Below, piece after piece: positions 16,536 through 24,932 of a stretch of 64,000 nt of DNA. The DNA lies in contig DASXVX010000065.1 in NCBI GenBank assembly GCA_036504075.1, positions 11,773-75,772 of the forward strand, read 5' to 3'. Position 1 is the stretch's first letter. Each line of letters opens with the position of its first letter. Both the position numbers and the translations under genes were made by a program. The notes beneath the pieces were generated by a model. It worked only from the letters and a program-made list of their open reading frames with translations. It was not told the DNA's origin and did no database searches. The stretch is from DASXVX01 sp036504075. GTDB lineage: Bacteria > Bacillota > Sulfobacillia > Symbiobacteriales > Symbiobacteriaceae.

Positions 16536-16949
16536 ATGACAGTTCGGCACCTGGCAAAAGCCGCAGATGGCGTGGCTATGATTGAAGCAACACTGGGCAC
16601 CGTCATTCTGATTTTCGCCGCCCTGGCCGCCGTTCAGATCGTGCTGGTGTTCCACGGCGCCCTGGCGGCCAAGAGTGCCGCCACCCGGGCCGCCCGGACC
16701 TACGCCATCACCAACGACCTGAACGAGGCCGACCGCACCGCCCAGCGGCAGTACAGTACGGCACTGGCGGCGCTGAAGTGGGAACCGGCGGAGTGTGACC
16801 GGAGCAGCGGCATGGCCCACTGCAAGATCACCGTCACGATTCCCGAAGTCGTTCCCGGCGGCGGCCTGTTTGCAGGCGGTTCGGTCCTGTCGCAGCCAAC
16901 CCGCTCCGAAGAAGGCTGGTACCCCATCGGTGCCAGGAATGGGTTTTGA
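16536..16949 (+). CDS. tadE: TadE-like minor pilin
   Basis: 137 residues. TadE proteins are pseudopilins cleaved by the prepilin peptidase and needed for Flp pilus assembly. The N-terminal part (AADGVAMIEATLGTVILIFAALAAVQIVLVFHG) has the short basic leader, Gly before the hydrophobic helix and the Glu of the TadE motif. The rest is a small extracellular domain with two Cys (ECDRSSGMAHC). An aagggacggaggg site precedes the ATG. The next gene starts 2 bases after its stop. Confidence 0.82.
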   Translation: MTVRHLAKAADGVAMIEATLGTVILIFAALAAVQIVLVFHGALAAKSAATRAARTYAITNDLNEADRTAQRQYSTALAALKWEPAECDRSSGMAHCKITVTIPEVVPGGGLFAGGSVLSQPTRSEEGWYPIGARNGF

Positions 16950-16951
16950 GC

Positions 16952-17662
16952 ATGAACCAGGCGCTTTTGCGTGACGAACGGGGCAGCGTTTCGGTCGTCT
17001 TTATCGCCCTGCTGCTGGTGGTGACTATTCTCATGATCGCCTTCCTGGATCGGGAGTGGGCGAACTACACGTTGAAAATGGCCGAGGACACGGCGGACTT
17101 TGCCGCCGAAGCCGGCGCCGGAGCCCATGAGGTTCTGGACACGGTTACGGTCTCCCGGAGCCACTGGGACTGGGACCCCGGCATCAACTGCGACCCTCCG
17201 GATGAAAAGGGGAATGTCACATGCTCGGGCGGTTGGGTAAGCGCTCCTCCTGACCCTCCGTATCAGATTACCCGTATGCCGGAGGACCAGATGCTTGAAA
17301 CCTGGCGAAGCCTGGCCGGCTGTGGCCCCAATACGCACTGGGCCTCCGGCACCGGGGATTACCAGTGCACCGTGGCGTTGACCGCCCGGCAGGTCGTCTT
17401 CATTGACACTGCAAACGACATTGCCGCCAATGTCTTCAACCTGAACTGGCCCGACAAGGCGGCTGCGCAAGCCACGGCCATAGCCGACTACGTCAACTTC
17501 GAGTGCCGGACCGTTAGTCTGCCGGTCGAAGTGCACATGACATCGCTCTTTGGCGCCATCCCCTGGAAAAGAACCGTTTGGCAGCAAGGGAAAGCCATTG
17601 TCCAGCTGCCGCCGCCCCCGTTCCCTTACACTGGTGCATCGTGTGGAGGAGCAAACCCATGA
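16952..17662 (+). CDS. TadG/pseudopilin-like surface protein
   Basis: 236 residues. It starts with a pseudopilin-type leader (RDERG before SVSVVFIALLLVVTILMIAFL), then a mature extracellular part with six or more Cys (INCDPPDEKGNVTCSGG, LAGCG, YQCTV, FECRT, ASCGG) that would suit an oxidising environment. This fits the TadE/TadG group of minor pilins. I chose ATG 16952; an in-frame TTG at 16946 overlaps the preceding stop and is an alternative. Its stop overlaps the next start (ATGA). Exact role, tip or base, unknown. Confidence 0.75.
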   Translation: MNQALLRDERGSVSVVFIALLLVVTILMIAFLDREWANYTLKMAEDTADFAAEAGAGAHEVLDTVTVSRSHWDWDPGINCDPPDEKGNVTCSGGWVSAPPDPPYQITRMPEDQMLETWRSLAGCGPNTHWASGTGDYQCTVALTARQVVFIDTANDIAANVFNLNWPDKAAAQATAIADYVNFECRTVSLPVEVHMTSLFGAIPWKRTVWQQGKAIVQLPPPPFPYTGASCGGANP

Positions 17663-18480
17663 ACAACAGTTCGCCGGTGATATCGTTCAGCGCGGCCGAA
17701 GCGGCCTACCTGGCCGCTCTGCTGGGCGCAGAGACCCTGGTCGGGTTCCCGGACCCGTTTTACGGCTGGTTGGCCGAAGATATACGCACGGCGCTGCTGG
17801 AGACCCGCGCCGGACTCGCTGGCCGTGGCCTGGTCACGCTTGGGCCGGAGGGCTCTACAGCCATCGATCCGGCCGTTGCGCCGCTCATCCGGGCCTGCGG
17901 CTTTGCCGATGCATCGTTCGTGCTCACCCGGACGGACCCCGCCGGGACCACGGCGGTTCGATACTACCACGTGGCGCCGGAACTGACGGTGGAGCATGTG
18001 ACCCCGCCGCACAGCCTGTCGGCCGGCGACCTCGCCGGCGTGGCCGGCACGTACGAGGTCTACCGGCGGGTGCTGGCGTTCTTCCGCCTGGAAGGCCAGA
18101 TCGCTCCCGCCGCTGACAGCGGGTTGCTGCCGGAGGCGCTCCTCCGCCGGGCCCGGACGCTGGCCGAGTCGAACGAAGGCGAGGCCCGGGCGGTTCTGCT
18201 GCAGGCCGGGCTGTCCACCTCGGTCGCCCGGGCGCTGGCCGAAACGTTCTTACACCCCGTAGGCAACGCGGCCCTGGTGGCGCTTGCCCGCCGGGCTGAC
18301 GCCCCGGAGGTGGACGGCGTCGCGTTTTTGGCGGGTGCCAACGGCATATGGCGGCTCCGCCCGACCAGCCGGCACGGCGCGGATTGGGTCGAACTCTCCC
18401 CCTTCACCGCCGCCGAGGCCGAATCCGGCATCCTGCGGGTGATGAACCGGGTCCTGCCGGTTCCGCTCGGCGTCCACTGA
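17659..18480 (+). CDS. Hypothetical protein, possible EspG-like type VII chaperone
   Basis: 273 soluble residues without signal peptide. The N-terminus (FSAAEAAYLAALLGAETLVGFPDPF) and the all-through alpha/beta pattern with a C-terminal segment WRLRPTSRHGADWVELSPFT weakly recall EspG, the cytosolic chaperone of mycobacterial type VII substrates. That similarity is by eye only. It starts at ATG 17659 with a tggaggag site, overlapping the pseudopilin stop, and lies directly before the WXG100 gene. It is therefore the joint between the pilus and type VII halves of the operon. It could instead be a pilus accessory protein. Confidence 0.5.
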   Translation: MNNSSPVISFSAAEAAYLAALLGAETLVGFPDPFYGWLAEDIRTALLETRAGLAGRGLVTLGPEGSTAIDPAVAPLIRACGFADASFVLTRTDPAGTTAVRYYHVAPELTVEHVTPPHSLSAGDLAGVAGTYEVYRRVLAFFRLEGQIAPAADSGLLPEALLRRARTLAESNEGEARAVLLQAGLSTSVARALAETFLHPVGNAALVALARRADAPEVDGVAFLAGANGIWRLRPTSRHGADWVELSPFTAAEAESGILRVMNRVLPVPLGVH

Positions 18481-18494
18481 GCTTGATTGCGAGT

Positions 18495-18519
18495 TTCCGG
18501 GCACAGCCCGGAAGTGTTT
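18495..18519 (+). terminator. Hairpin before the WXG100 gene (possible attenuator)
   Basis: TTCCGGGC, 3-base loop, GCCCGGAA, then gtgttt. It lies 14 bases after the stop of the preceding gene and 25 before the next. With so short a T tract it may only partly stop transcription or protect an mRNA end. Confidence 0.45.
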
Positions 18520-18544
18520 CATCCGAAAAACGGGAGGCGTTACC

Positions 18545-18817
18545 ATGGCTAAGATTCTGATTACGCCGGAAGAGGTACGTGGGGTTGCAGCGCAATTCAA
18601 GTCGGCCGGTGAAGAGAGCCACGCCATGGTTCAGAAGTTGGCGGGCACCGTGAATACCATGCAGCAGAACTGGGCCGGCATGACCAGCCAGAAGTTCTAT
18701 GCCGACTATGAGCACTGGCAGCAGAGCATGAACCAGTTTGTCGTGGTCCTGAACGAGATCAATCAGCAGCTGATGGTGATCGCGGAACGCTTCGAGCGGG
18801 CCGATTCGCCCACCTAG
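18545..18817 (+). CDS. WXG100 family protein (EsxA-like)
   Basis: Small helical hairpin secreted by type VII systems; 90 residues, within the usual 90-100. The turn motif is NWAG with Trp43-Ala-Gly45, a normal variant of WXG. The two helices are amphipathic (EEVRGVAAQFKSAGEESHAMVQKL and NQFVVVLNEINQQLMVIAERF). No second WXG gene lies beside it, so it may act as a homodimer, as in Firmicutes. It has an acgggaggcg site and sits between two hairpins, which may let its mRNA accumulate over that of its neighbours. Confidence 0.92.
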   Translation: MAKILITPEEVRGVAAQFKSAGEESHAMVQKLAGTVNTMQQNWAGMTSQKFYADYEHWQQSMNQFVVVLNEINQQLMVIAERFERADSPT

Positions 18818-18833
18818 CCCGGACGCAGGGGAT

Positions 18834-18861
18834 GGGCCGGGCCGACTTTCAGGCCCGGCCC
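18834..18861 (+). terminator. GC hairpin between the WXG100 and EccC genes
   Basis: Perfect 10-bp stem GGGCCGGGCC/GGCCCGGCCC with an 8-base loop and no T tract. It would not be an efficient terminator but could slow polymerase or stabilise the upstream message. Confidence 0.45.
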
Positions 18862-18886
18862 GCAATCGCTTGAGAGGGGGATGAAG

Positions 18887-21800
18887 ATGGCGCCCTACGA
18901 ACCTCCGGTCTTTCCCCGCTCGCCGCGCATCCTCCCCGAACTGCCCGGCGGGGAAGTGGAGATTCCGGCTCCGGTGCCGGCGCCGGCCGCCCCGCACGCG
19001 TCCCTGACCTCCGTATTGATGTCGATTCTGCCGGGTCTGGCCGGTCCGCTGCTGATGTACCTGTTTGCCCGGCCCGCCGGCGCAAAACCCTCAACCTATA
19101 TGTTTTATTCCATACCGATGATGGCCATTGGCGCCTTGCTGCAAATCGGCAATCTGTATGCCCAGCGGCAGAAGTATGAGCGTGAACTGGCGGCCCGGGA
19201 GCAGCGATACCAGGACCTCCTGAAACGCCACGGCCAGGACCTGGACCGGTCGCGGCTCCAGCAGCAGACCGCTCTGCAGGGGCTGGACCCGGACCCGGCG
19301 GAATGCCTGGCCCGGGTGGAACGGCTGGACGCCCGCATGTGGGAGCGCTCGCCCCGGGATGCCGACTTTCTGGCACTGCGGCTGGGCCTGGGACAGGTGC
19401 CGTTGGCGGTTACCGTCAAGGCGCCTCGCCTGGAAGGGGCGGCCGAACCCGACCCGCTGGCCCGGCAGGCCCGGGGGTTGGCGGACCAGTTTGCCCGGGT
19501 CGACGGCGTGCCCATTCGTCTGGCGCTGCCGGAAGTGGGCGTAGCCGGCCTGGCGGGCCCCCGGTCTTCCGTGCTGGCCGCCGCCCGCAGCTTGGCCCTG
19601 AACATCGCCACGCATCACTCGCCGGACGAAGTGAAGCTGGTGGCGCTCTTTCCCGAGCAGGAGGCCGACGATTGGGCCTGGTTGCGCTGGCTGCCGCACA
19701 CCTGGACCGATGATCAACGCGTCCGCCTCCTGGCGGTGGAACGCGAAGGCGCTCACCGGCTTTTGACCAGCCTTTACGACCAGTTGAACCGCCGCAAGCT
19801 GCAAGCGGGGACGCAAAAGGAGTCGGGGACGCTCCCGGTCTTCGTCTTCTTGTTGGCAGCCCCGCAACTGCTGGAGAACGAGCCTTTGGCGCCGCTGCTC
19901 CTGCGTGAAGGCCCGGCCCTGGCGGCGTTTGCCGTCGTGCTGGCCGAACGCAAGGAACTGCTGCCCAAGGAATGCCGGTCCATCGTCGACCTCACCGGTG
20001 GGGGCGGTCTTCTGCTCCAGACCGCCCCCATCCGCTCGCAGACCACATTTTCGCCGGACGAGGTATCCGGTGAACTGGCCGAGCGGCTCTCCCGGGCGAT
20101 GGCGCCGGTCCGTCCGGGGCAAATGGGGGCAGCCGCCGAGATTCCGGGCCAGGTGACGCTCCTGGATTTGCTGGGCGCCGGCCGGGTCGAGGGCCTGGAT
20201 GTGCTGAACCGGTGGCGGCAGTGTGAACCCTACCGGTCGCTGGCCGTGCCGGTGGGCCTGCGGGCCGGCGGCGAGCGGCTGCTCCTCGACCTGCACGAGC
20301 GGGGGCACGGGCCGCACGGCCTGGTGGCCGGAGCGACCGGCGCCGGCAAGAGCGAACTGCTGCAGACGCTCATCGCGTCCCTGGCGGTCGCGTATCACCC
20401 GCACGACGTCGCCTTCGTGATGGTCGACTACAAGGGCGGCGGCATGGCCAACGCCTTCAAGGACCTTCCGCATCTCGTCGGTACCATCACCAACCTGGAA
20501 GGAAACCTGGCCAGGCGGGCGCTGGCAGCCCTCAAGGCGGAACTGAAGCGGCGCCAGAAGCTGCTGGGCGAGGCCGGGGTCAATCATATTGATGCGTACA
20601 TGCGGGCCCGTGTGGAGGGCAGGCGCCTGGAGCCGCTCCCGCATCTGATGGTGGTGGTGGATGAGTTTGCCGAACTGAAGGCGGAGCAACCGGAGTTCAT
20701 GCGGGAGTTGATCAGCGCCGTGCGGGTGGGCCGCTCGCTGGGCGTCCATCTCGTTTTGGCGACGCAGAAGCCGGCGGGCGTGGTGGACGAGCAAATCTGG
20801 AGCAACACCCGGTTCCGACTCTGTCTGCGGGTGGAGCGCCCGCAGGACAGCCAGGAGGTGATCAAGTGTCCGGACGCGGCGTTTATCACCGGGTCCGGGC
20901 GGGCTTACTTTCAGGTCGGCAATAACGAGCGCTTCGAGCTCTTTCAGGCCGGGTGGGGCGGAGCGCCGTACCTGCCGGACGCCGGGAACGCGGGGGATGC
21001 GGTTCGGGTGTTTGAGGTCGCCCTGGAAGGCGCCCGGCTCCCGGTCGGCGCGGCGTCGGAGCGGCCGGCCGCCCCTGCGGCCCGGCAGACGGAACTGCAG
21101 GCGCTCATGACGCACCTGCAAGCCGTGGCGGAACAGGCGGCCATCGCACCGTTGAAGGGCCCGTGGCTGCCGCCGCTGCCGCAGCAGGTGTCGCTGGCGG
21201 AGTTGGGGCCCGGCGGGGAGTCCTGGCGCACTGCCGGGGTTGAGGCCGGAGAGGGGTGGGCGACCGGCGGGTGGCTGGCGCCGGTCATCGGGCTCGTGGA
21301 CGACCCGGAGCATCAGGTGCAGGAACCGCTGCGCATCAGTCTGGCCAGGGATGGTCACCTGGCGATCTACGGCGCTCCGGGCAGCGGCAAGACGACCCTG
21401 GTCCAGACGCTGGTGACTTCGCTCGCCCGCACATACAGCCCGGCGGATGTCCACATCTATCTGGTCGATGCCAGCGGGCGGACCCTGTCGGGGTTTGCGG
21501 GATTGCCCCACGTGGGCGGCGTGATTCTCGGCGACGAGGCCGAGCGGGTGAACCGGTTGCTGCGGTTCCTGCTGCAGGAGCTGGAGGGTCGGAAGGCACG
21601 TTTTGCCGGCGCCGGCGTAAACACCCTGGCGGCCTACCGGCGGGCTCGCGGCGAACAGCTCCCGGCGATCGTCGTGATCATGGATAACTACCCGGCCTTC
21701 GCCGCCGCGTATCCGGACGGCGAAGAGCAGGTCGTCCCGCTGGTCCGGGAAGGCGGAAACCTGGGGATTCACCTGGTGCTGACGGCGGCCAGTCCCGCCG

Positions 21801-22921
21801 GAATTCGCTCGAAAGTGGCGGCCAACATCAACATGTCGGTTGCGCTGCAACTGGCTGACCGGAGTGACTACAGCACGGCGGTCGGCCGCACCGGCGGCCT
21901 GGAGCCGGCACCGGTCCCCGGGCGGGGGCTGGTCAAGGGCAATCCGCCCCTGGAGTTCCAGGCGGCACTCCCGATCCTGGACGAGACGGAGTGGGACCGA
22001 AGCGCGGCCCTGCGGGCCTACATTGGGGAACTGGAGCGGGCGTGGACCGGGCCGCGGCCGGCGCCGGTGCGGGTTCTGCCCGAGGTAGTGTCGCTGTCGG
22101 AAGTGGGGTTCCTTTCGCAAGTGGGGTCGCTGTCGGAAGTGGTTGAGACCGAGGCGACCAGGCTGGCGGTGCCGGTCGGGCTGGAGGTCGAGAGTCTGGC
22201 GCCGTTCGCGGTGGACCTGCAGGACGGGCCGCATTTCCTGATCACCGGGCCGGTCGAAAGCGGAAAGACGAATCTGCTGCGGACCTGGCTGCTGTCGCTG
22301 GCCGCACACCTCCCGCCCGAACGGCTGCAACTCTGGCTGGTGGACATGGGCATGGGCGGGCTGGCGCCGCTCAGGAATCTGCCCCAGGTTCGGGCGTACA
22401 TCGCCGACGGTACTCATGCCGGCGGCCTGCTGGACGAGATTGCCGGGGAACTGCAGGACCGCCGTCAGGCGGTCGAAGCGGCCCGACGCACGGGCGACGG
22501 CAGGCCGGGCCTCCCGGACGGGTATCCGGCCCTCGTCGTGGCGGTGGATGACTTTGAATGCTTCCGGGACGGTGTGCCGGCCGGGATCAAGGAGCGACTG
22601 GAGCAAATCATCCGGCGGGAACGGGGCCTGGGACTTCACTTGCTGGTCGCCGGCCAGTCGGTGGCCTTCAACCAGGGTTACGATCCGCTGACCAAGGCGC
22701 TCAAGGAGTTGCAGACCGGCTTTCTGCTGGGCAGCAGCGATCAGGGCGACCTGGCTATCTTCAACTTGCGCCTGCCGATGGGCGAGGGCGGCAAACTGCT
22801 GCCGCCGGGGCTGGGCTACTACGCCCGGCGGGGGCGTTATCGGAAAGTGAAGGCGGCAATAGCCGGCCCGCTGGCTGAATTTCTGCAGAAGGCGCAGAAG
22901 GGGAGTGAATGTAAGACGTGA
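18887..22921 (+). CDS. Type VII secretion ATPase (EccC/EssC-like, three FtsK/SpoIIIE domains)
   Basis: Membrane-anchored motor that recognises and exports WXG100-type substrates; 1344 residues. Two N-terminal membrane segments (LMSILPGLAGPLLMYLFA, YMFYSIPMMAIGALLQIGNLY) come first, so the FHA domains of many Firmicute EssC proteins are missing and the layout is like EccC. Three ATPase domains follow with Walker A at GATGAGKSEL (about 481), YGAPGSGKTTL (about 828) and GPVESGKTNL (about 1120). Walker B of the first is LMVVVDEFAEL; the third has AVDDFECF. The ATG at 18887 is 6 bases after aggggg; ATG 18881 is adjacent to it. The stop overlaps the next start by 4 bases. Confidence 0.92.
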   Translation: MAPYEPPVFPRSPRILPELPGGEVEIPAPVPAPAAPHASLTSVLMSILPGLAGPLLMYLFARPAGAKPSTYMFYSIPMMAIGALLQIGNLYAQRQKYERELAAREQRYQDLLKRHGQDLDRSRLQQQTALQGLDPDPAECLARVERLDARMWERSPRDADFLALRLGLGQVPLAVTVKAPRLEGAAEPDPLARQARGLADQFARVDGVPIRLALPEVGVAGLAGPRSSVLAAARSLALNIATHHSPDEVKLVALFPEQEADDWAWLRWLPHTWTDDQRVRLLAVEREGAHRLLTSLYDQLNRRKLQAGTQKESGTLPVFVFLLAAPQLLENEPLAPLLLREGPALAAFAVVLAERKELLPKECRSIVDLTGGGGLLLQTAPIRSQTTFSPDEVSGELAERLSRAMAPVRPGQMGAAAEIPGQVTLLDLLGAGRVEGLDVLNRWRQCEPYRSLAVPVGLRAGGERLLLDLHERGHGPHGLVAGATGAGKSELLQTLIASLAVAYHPHDVAFVMVDYKGGGMANAFKDLPHLVGTITNLEGNLARRALAALKAELKRRQKLLGEAGVNHIDAYMRARVEGRRLEPLPHLMVVVDEFAELKAEQPEFMRELISAVRVGRSLGVHLVLATQKPAGVVDEQIWSNTRFRLCLRVERPQDSQEVIKCPDAAFITGSGRAYFQVGNNERFELFQAGWGGAPYLPDAGNAGDAVRVFEVALEGARLPVGAASERPAAPAARQTELQALMTHLQAVAEQAAIAPLKGPWLPPLPQQVSLAELGPGGESWRTAGVEAGEGWATGGWLAPVIGLVDDPEHQVQEPLRISLARDGHLAIYGAPGSGKTTLVQTLVTSLARTYSPADVHIYLVDASGRTLSGFAGLPHVGGVILGDEAERVNRLLRFLLQELEGRKARFAGAGVNTLAAYRRARGEQLPAIVVIMDNYPAFAAAYPDGEEQVVPLVREGGNLGIHLVLTAASPAGIRSKVAANINMSVALQLADRSDYSTAVGRTGGLEPAPVPGRGLVKGNPPLEFQAALPILDETEWDRSAALRAYIGELERAWTGPRPAPVRVLPEVVSLSEVGFLSQVGSLSEVVETEATRLAVPVGLEVESLAPFAVDLQDGPHFLITGPVESGKTNLLRTWLLSLAAHLPPERLQLWLVDMGMGGLAPLRNLPQVRAYIADGTHAGGLLDEIAGELQDRRQAVEAARRTGDGRPGLPDGYPALVVAVDDFECFRDGVPAGIKERLEQIIRRERGLGLHLLVAGQSVAFNQGYDPLTKALKELQTGFLLGSSDQGDLAIFNLRLPMGEGGKLLPPGLGYYARRGRYRKVKAAIAGPLAEFLQKAQKGSECKT

Positions 22922-24894
22922 CACGCATTCTCGTCCATCCGGAAGAGCTCCATGACCTGAGCGGGCAGATGAGTCGGGCCGCCGGCGAACTGCGGGCCAT
23001 CTCTGCACGGCTGATGAGCGCTCTCAGCACCCTGGACTGGGAGTCACGGCTGCAGGTGGGCATGCATGGAGAGGCCGCTGCGGCCCGGAGCATGGCGGAG
23101 GACCTGGCCGGGCAGGCGGAAGTCATAGCCCGGTACCTGAACCGCAAGGCCCATGACTTCGCTGATGCTGACGCTGCCGGGGTCGGAGACATGGATCGTG
23201 TGGCCGGAGCCATCGGCGGAGTCATGGCGGCTACTTCGTCGCTCGGCACACTGGCCTGGAGTGGGGCCTGGAGCACGGTGGAACGCTGGCTGAACCTGGG
23301 TCGGTCTGCGGTCGGGAAGTTGCCGCGAATGCTCACAGACCTGTCCTGGCTGGCGCCGCTGGTCCCCGGGGCGAAGCCGGTGTCCCCTTCGCTTGCCGAT
23401 GAGGTGTGCTACCGCGAGGCGCCCGAACTGGTTCCGCCCCCGGTGCCGCCGGCGGGACCGGGAAAGGATACCCGGTTGCCGTCGAATGATGAGGTCCGGT
23501 TCATGCAGCGGGTCTTCGGCATCGAGGAAGAGGGATACGGCCCCAGGACGAAGCAGGCGGTCGCAGACTTGCAGCGGCAGCATGGCATTCCCGTTGATGC
23601 CGCGTTCATGATCGGCCCGGCCACCTGGGGGTGGGTCATTAAGGCATACAGCGACAGGTACGGGGTCGTGCAGGGCGGGCCGCCTCCTGCCGGTGGGTAT
23701 GCGCATTCGTCGGCGGAGTTCCGGCCGAAGCTGAAAGCGCTGGGACCGGCGATGGAGCAGTGGGCCGACCTGATCTGGAAGGTCAGCCGGGAGTGGGGCG
23801 TGCCGGCCGAGGTGCTGGCTGCGGTGATGATGCAGGAGTCGGGCGGTCGTGCCGGCGCTGGCGCCGATGGCGATGCCGGGCAGGGCCTCATGCAGATTGA
23901 GTTCAGCGCGCACAAGGACGAGATTCCTGGCGACACCGATGCGGAAAAAAGGGCCTGGATTCTCAAGCCGGAGAACAACGTGGGTTTCGCAGTGAAGATT
24001 CTCAAGCAGAACCTGGACGAGATGACTGCGAAGTACGGGCCGGGGGAAGGGCTGCGCCGTGCGCTCCAGTACTACAACTACGGTTCTGGCGCAGGACAGT
24101 GGGTCGAGAACCACTGCACCGGTTCGGGAGACTGGGAGCAAGCAGTCAAGGAGTATTCCAAGCTCCACGGTTGCGGCGACCCCAAGTATTTCTCTCATGT
24201 GGAGCAGCACTTGCACGCAGTACTTGGGGCCGGTGGGGTCACATCGACTCCCGATTCAGCCTTGCAAGCGACCGATGTTCATCCGTCGGCCGTTCCTTCT
24301 CAGCACGCGGGACACTCCGTGGACAGTCTCGGACATGCGCCGGTTTATGACGGGTCGCAGCCTGCACAGGGCACGGTTGACGTGGAATTCTCGTCGACTC
24401 TCGACCCTGCACTGAGAAATGCCCCCAGTGATCGTAGCAAGGAAAACTACGACAACGTCATCAACCAGTTTGCCGTCGAGCACAACCCTCGGTACACTCC
24501 CCGGGCGATTGCGAAAGACGGGGACGAGGAGACGTTCTGCAATGTCTTCGTCAGGGACGTCACACACGCCATGGGTGTGGAAATTCCCGCGAAGAACGCG
24601 AATCAGACCGCACAGTGGTTCGCGGCCAACGGCGACAAAAACGGTTGGCATGAAGTGTCCGCTGAGATGGCACAGGAGATGGCAAACGAGGGTGACCCGG
24701 TAGTGGCGGCGTGGGACAGCGGCACCGACGAAGCGGGACATGTGGCAGTGGTCCGACCCGGAACCTATGACTCCGACCGAGGCCCGACGATTGCACAAGC
24801 CAGTGTCCAGGAGTACATGAAGAACGAGACGGACGTTGTCGCAGGTTTCGGTCTGAAGCGGAAGGATCAGGTCAAGTACTACGTTCACAACTGA
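22918..24894 (+). CDS. Type VII-linked cell-wall hydrolase: WXG-like, PG-binding, lytic transglycosylase and CHAP-like domains
   Basis: 658 residues in four parts. Residues 1-105: helical hairpin whose start (RILVHPEELHDLSGQM) resembles that of the WXG100 protein two genes upstream, with Trp41 at the turn. Residues 195-240: peptidoglycan-binding-like repeat (RFMQRVFGIEEEGYGPRTKQAV). Residues 285-410: SLT lytic transglycosylase with catalytic Glu307 in MMQESGGR and QGLMQI. Residues 530-640: CHAP/NlpC-like region with Cys541 (ETFCNVFVRD) and His608 (GHVAVVRP). No signal peptide, so export by the neighbouring ATPase is likely. GTG start overlaps the ATPase stop. It could be a wall-remodelling enzyme or a toxin aimed at rivals. 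Confidence 0.82.
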   Translation: MTRILVHPEELHDLSGQMSRAAGELRAISARLMSALSTLDWESRLQVGMHGEAAAARSMAEDLAGQAEVIARYLNRKAHDFADADAAGVGDMDRVAGAIGGVMAATSSLGTLAWSGAWSTVERWLNLGRSAVGKLPRMLTDLSWLAPLVPGAKPVSPSLADEVCYREAPELVPPPVPPAGPGKDTRLPSNDEVRFMQRVFGIEEEGYGPRTKQAVADLQRQHGIPVDAAFMIGPATWGWVIKAYSDRYGVVQGGPPPAGGYAHSSAEFRPKLKALGPAMEQWADLIWKVSREWGVPAEVLAAVMMQESGGRAGAGADGDAGQGLMQIEFSAHKDEIPGDTDAEKRAWILKPENNVGFAVKILKQNLDEMTAKYGPGEGLRRALQYYNYGSGAGQWVENHCTGSGDWEQAVKEYSKLHGCGDPKYFSHVEQHLHAVLGAGGVTSTPDSALQATDVHPSAVPSQHAGHSVDSLGHAPVYDGSQPAQGTVDVEFSSTLDPALRNAPSDRSKENYDNVINQFAVEHNPRYTPRAIAKDGDEETFCNVFVRDVTHAMGVEIPAKNANQTAQWFAANGDKNGWHEVSAEMAQEMANEGDPVVAAWDSGTDEAGHVAVVRPGTYDSDRGPTIAQASVQEYMKNETDVVAGFGLKRKDQVKYYVHN

Positions 24895-24932
24895 AACCCG
24901 GATCGAACCTTCGGGGGTTTGGAGGGATGCCC

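Noticed and set aside
19091..23008. 1305-codon open frame on the minus strand opposite the type VII ATPase
   Set aside because: A product of high GC: antisense frame of a well-supported gene, with His/Gln/Arg-rich composition and no domain.
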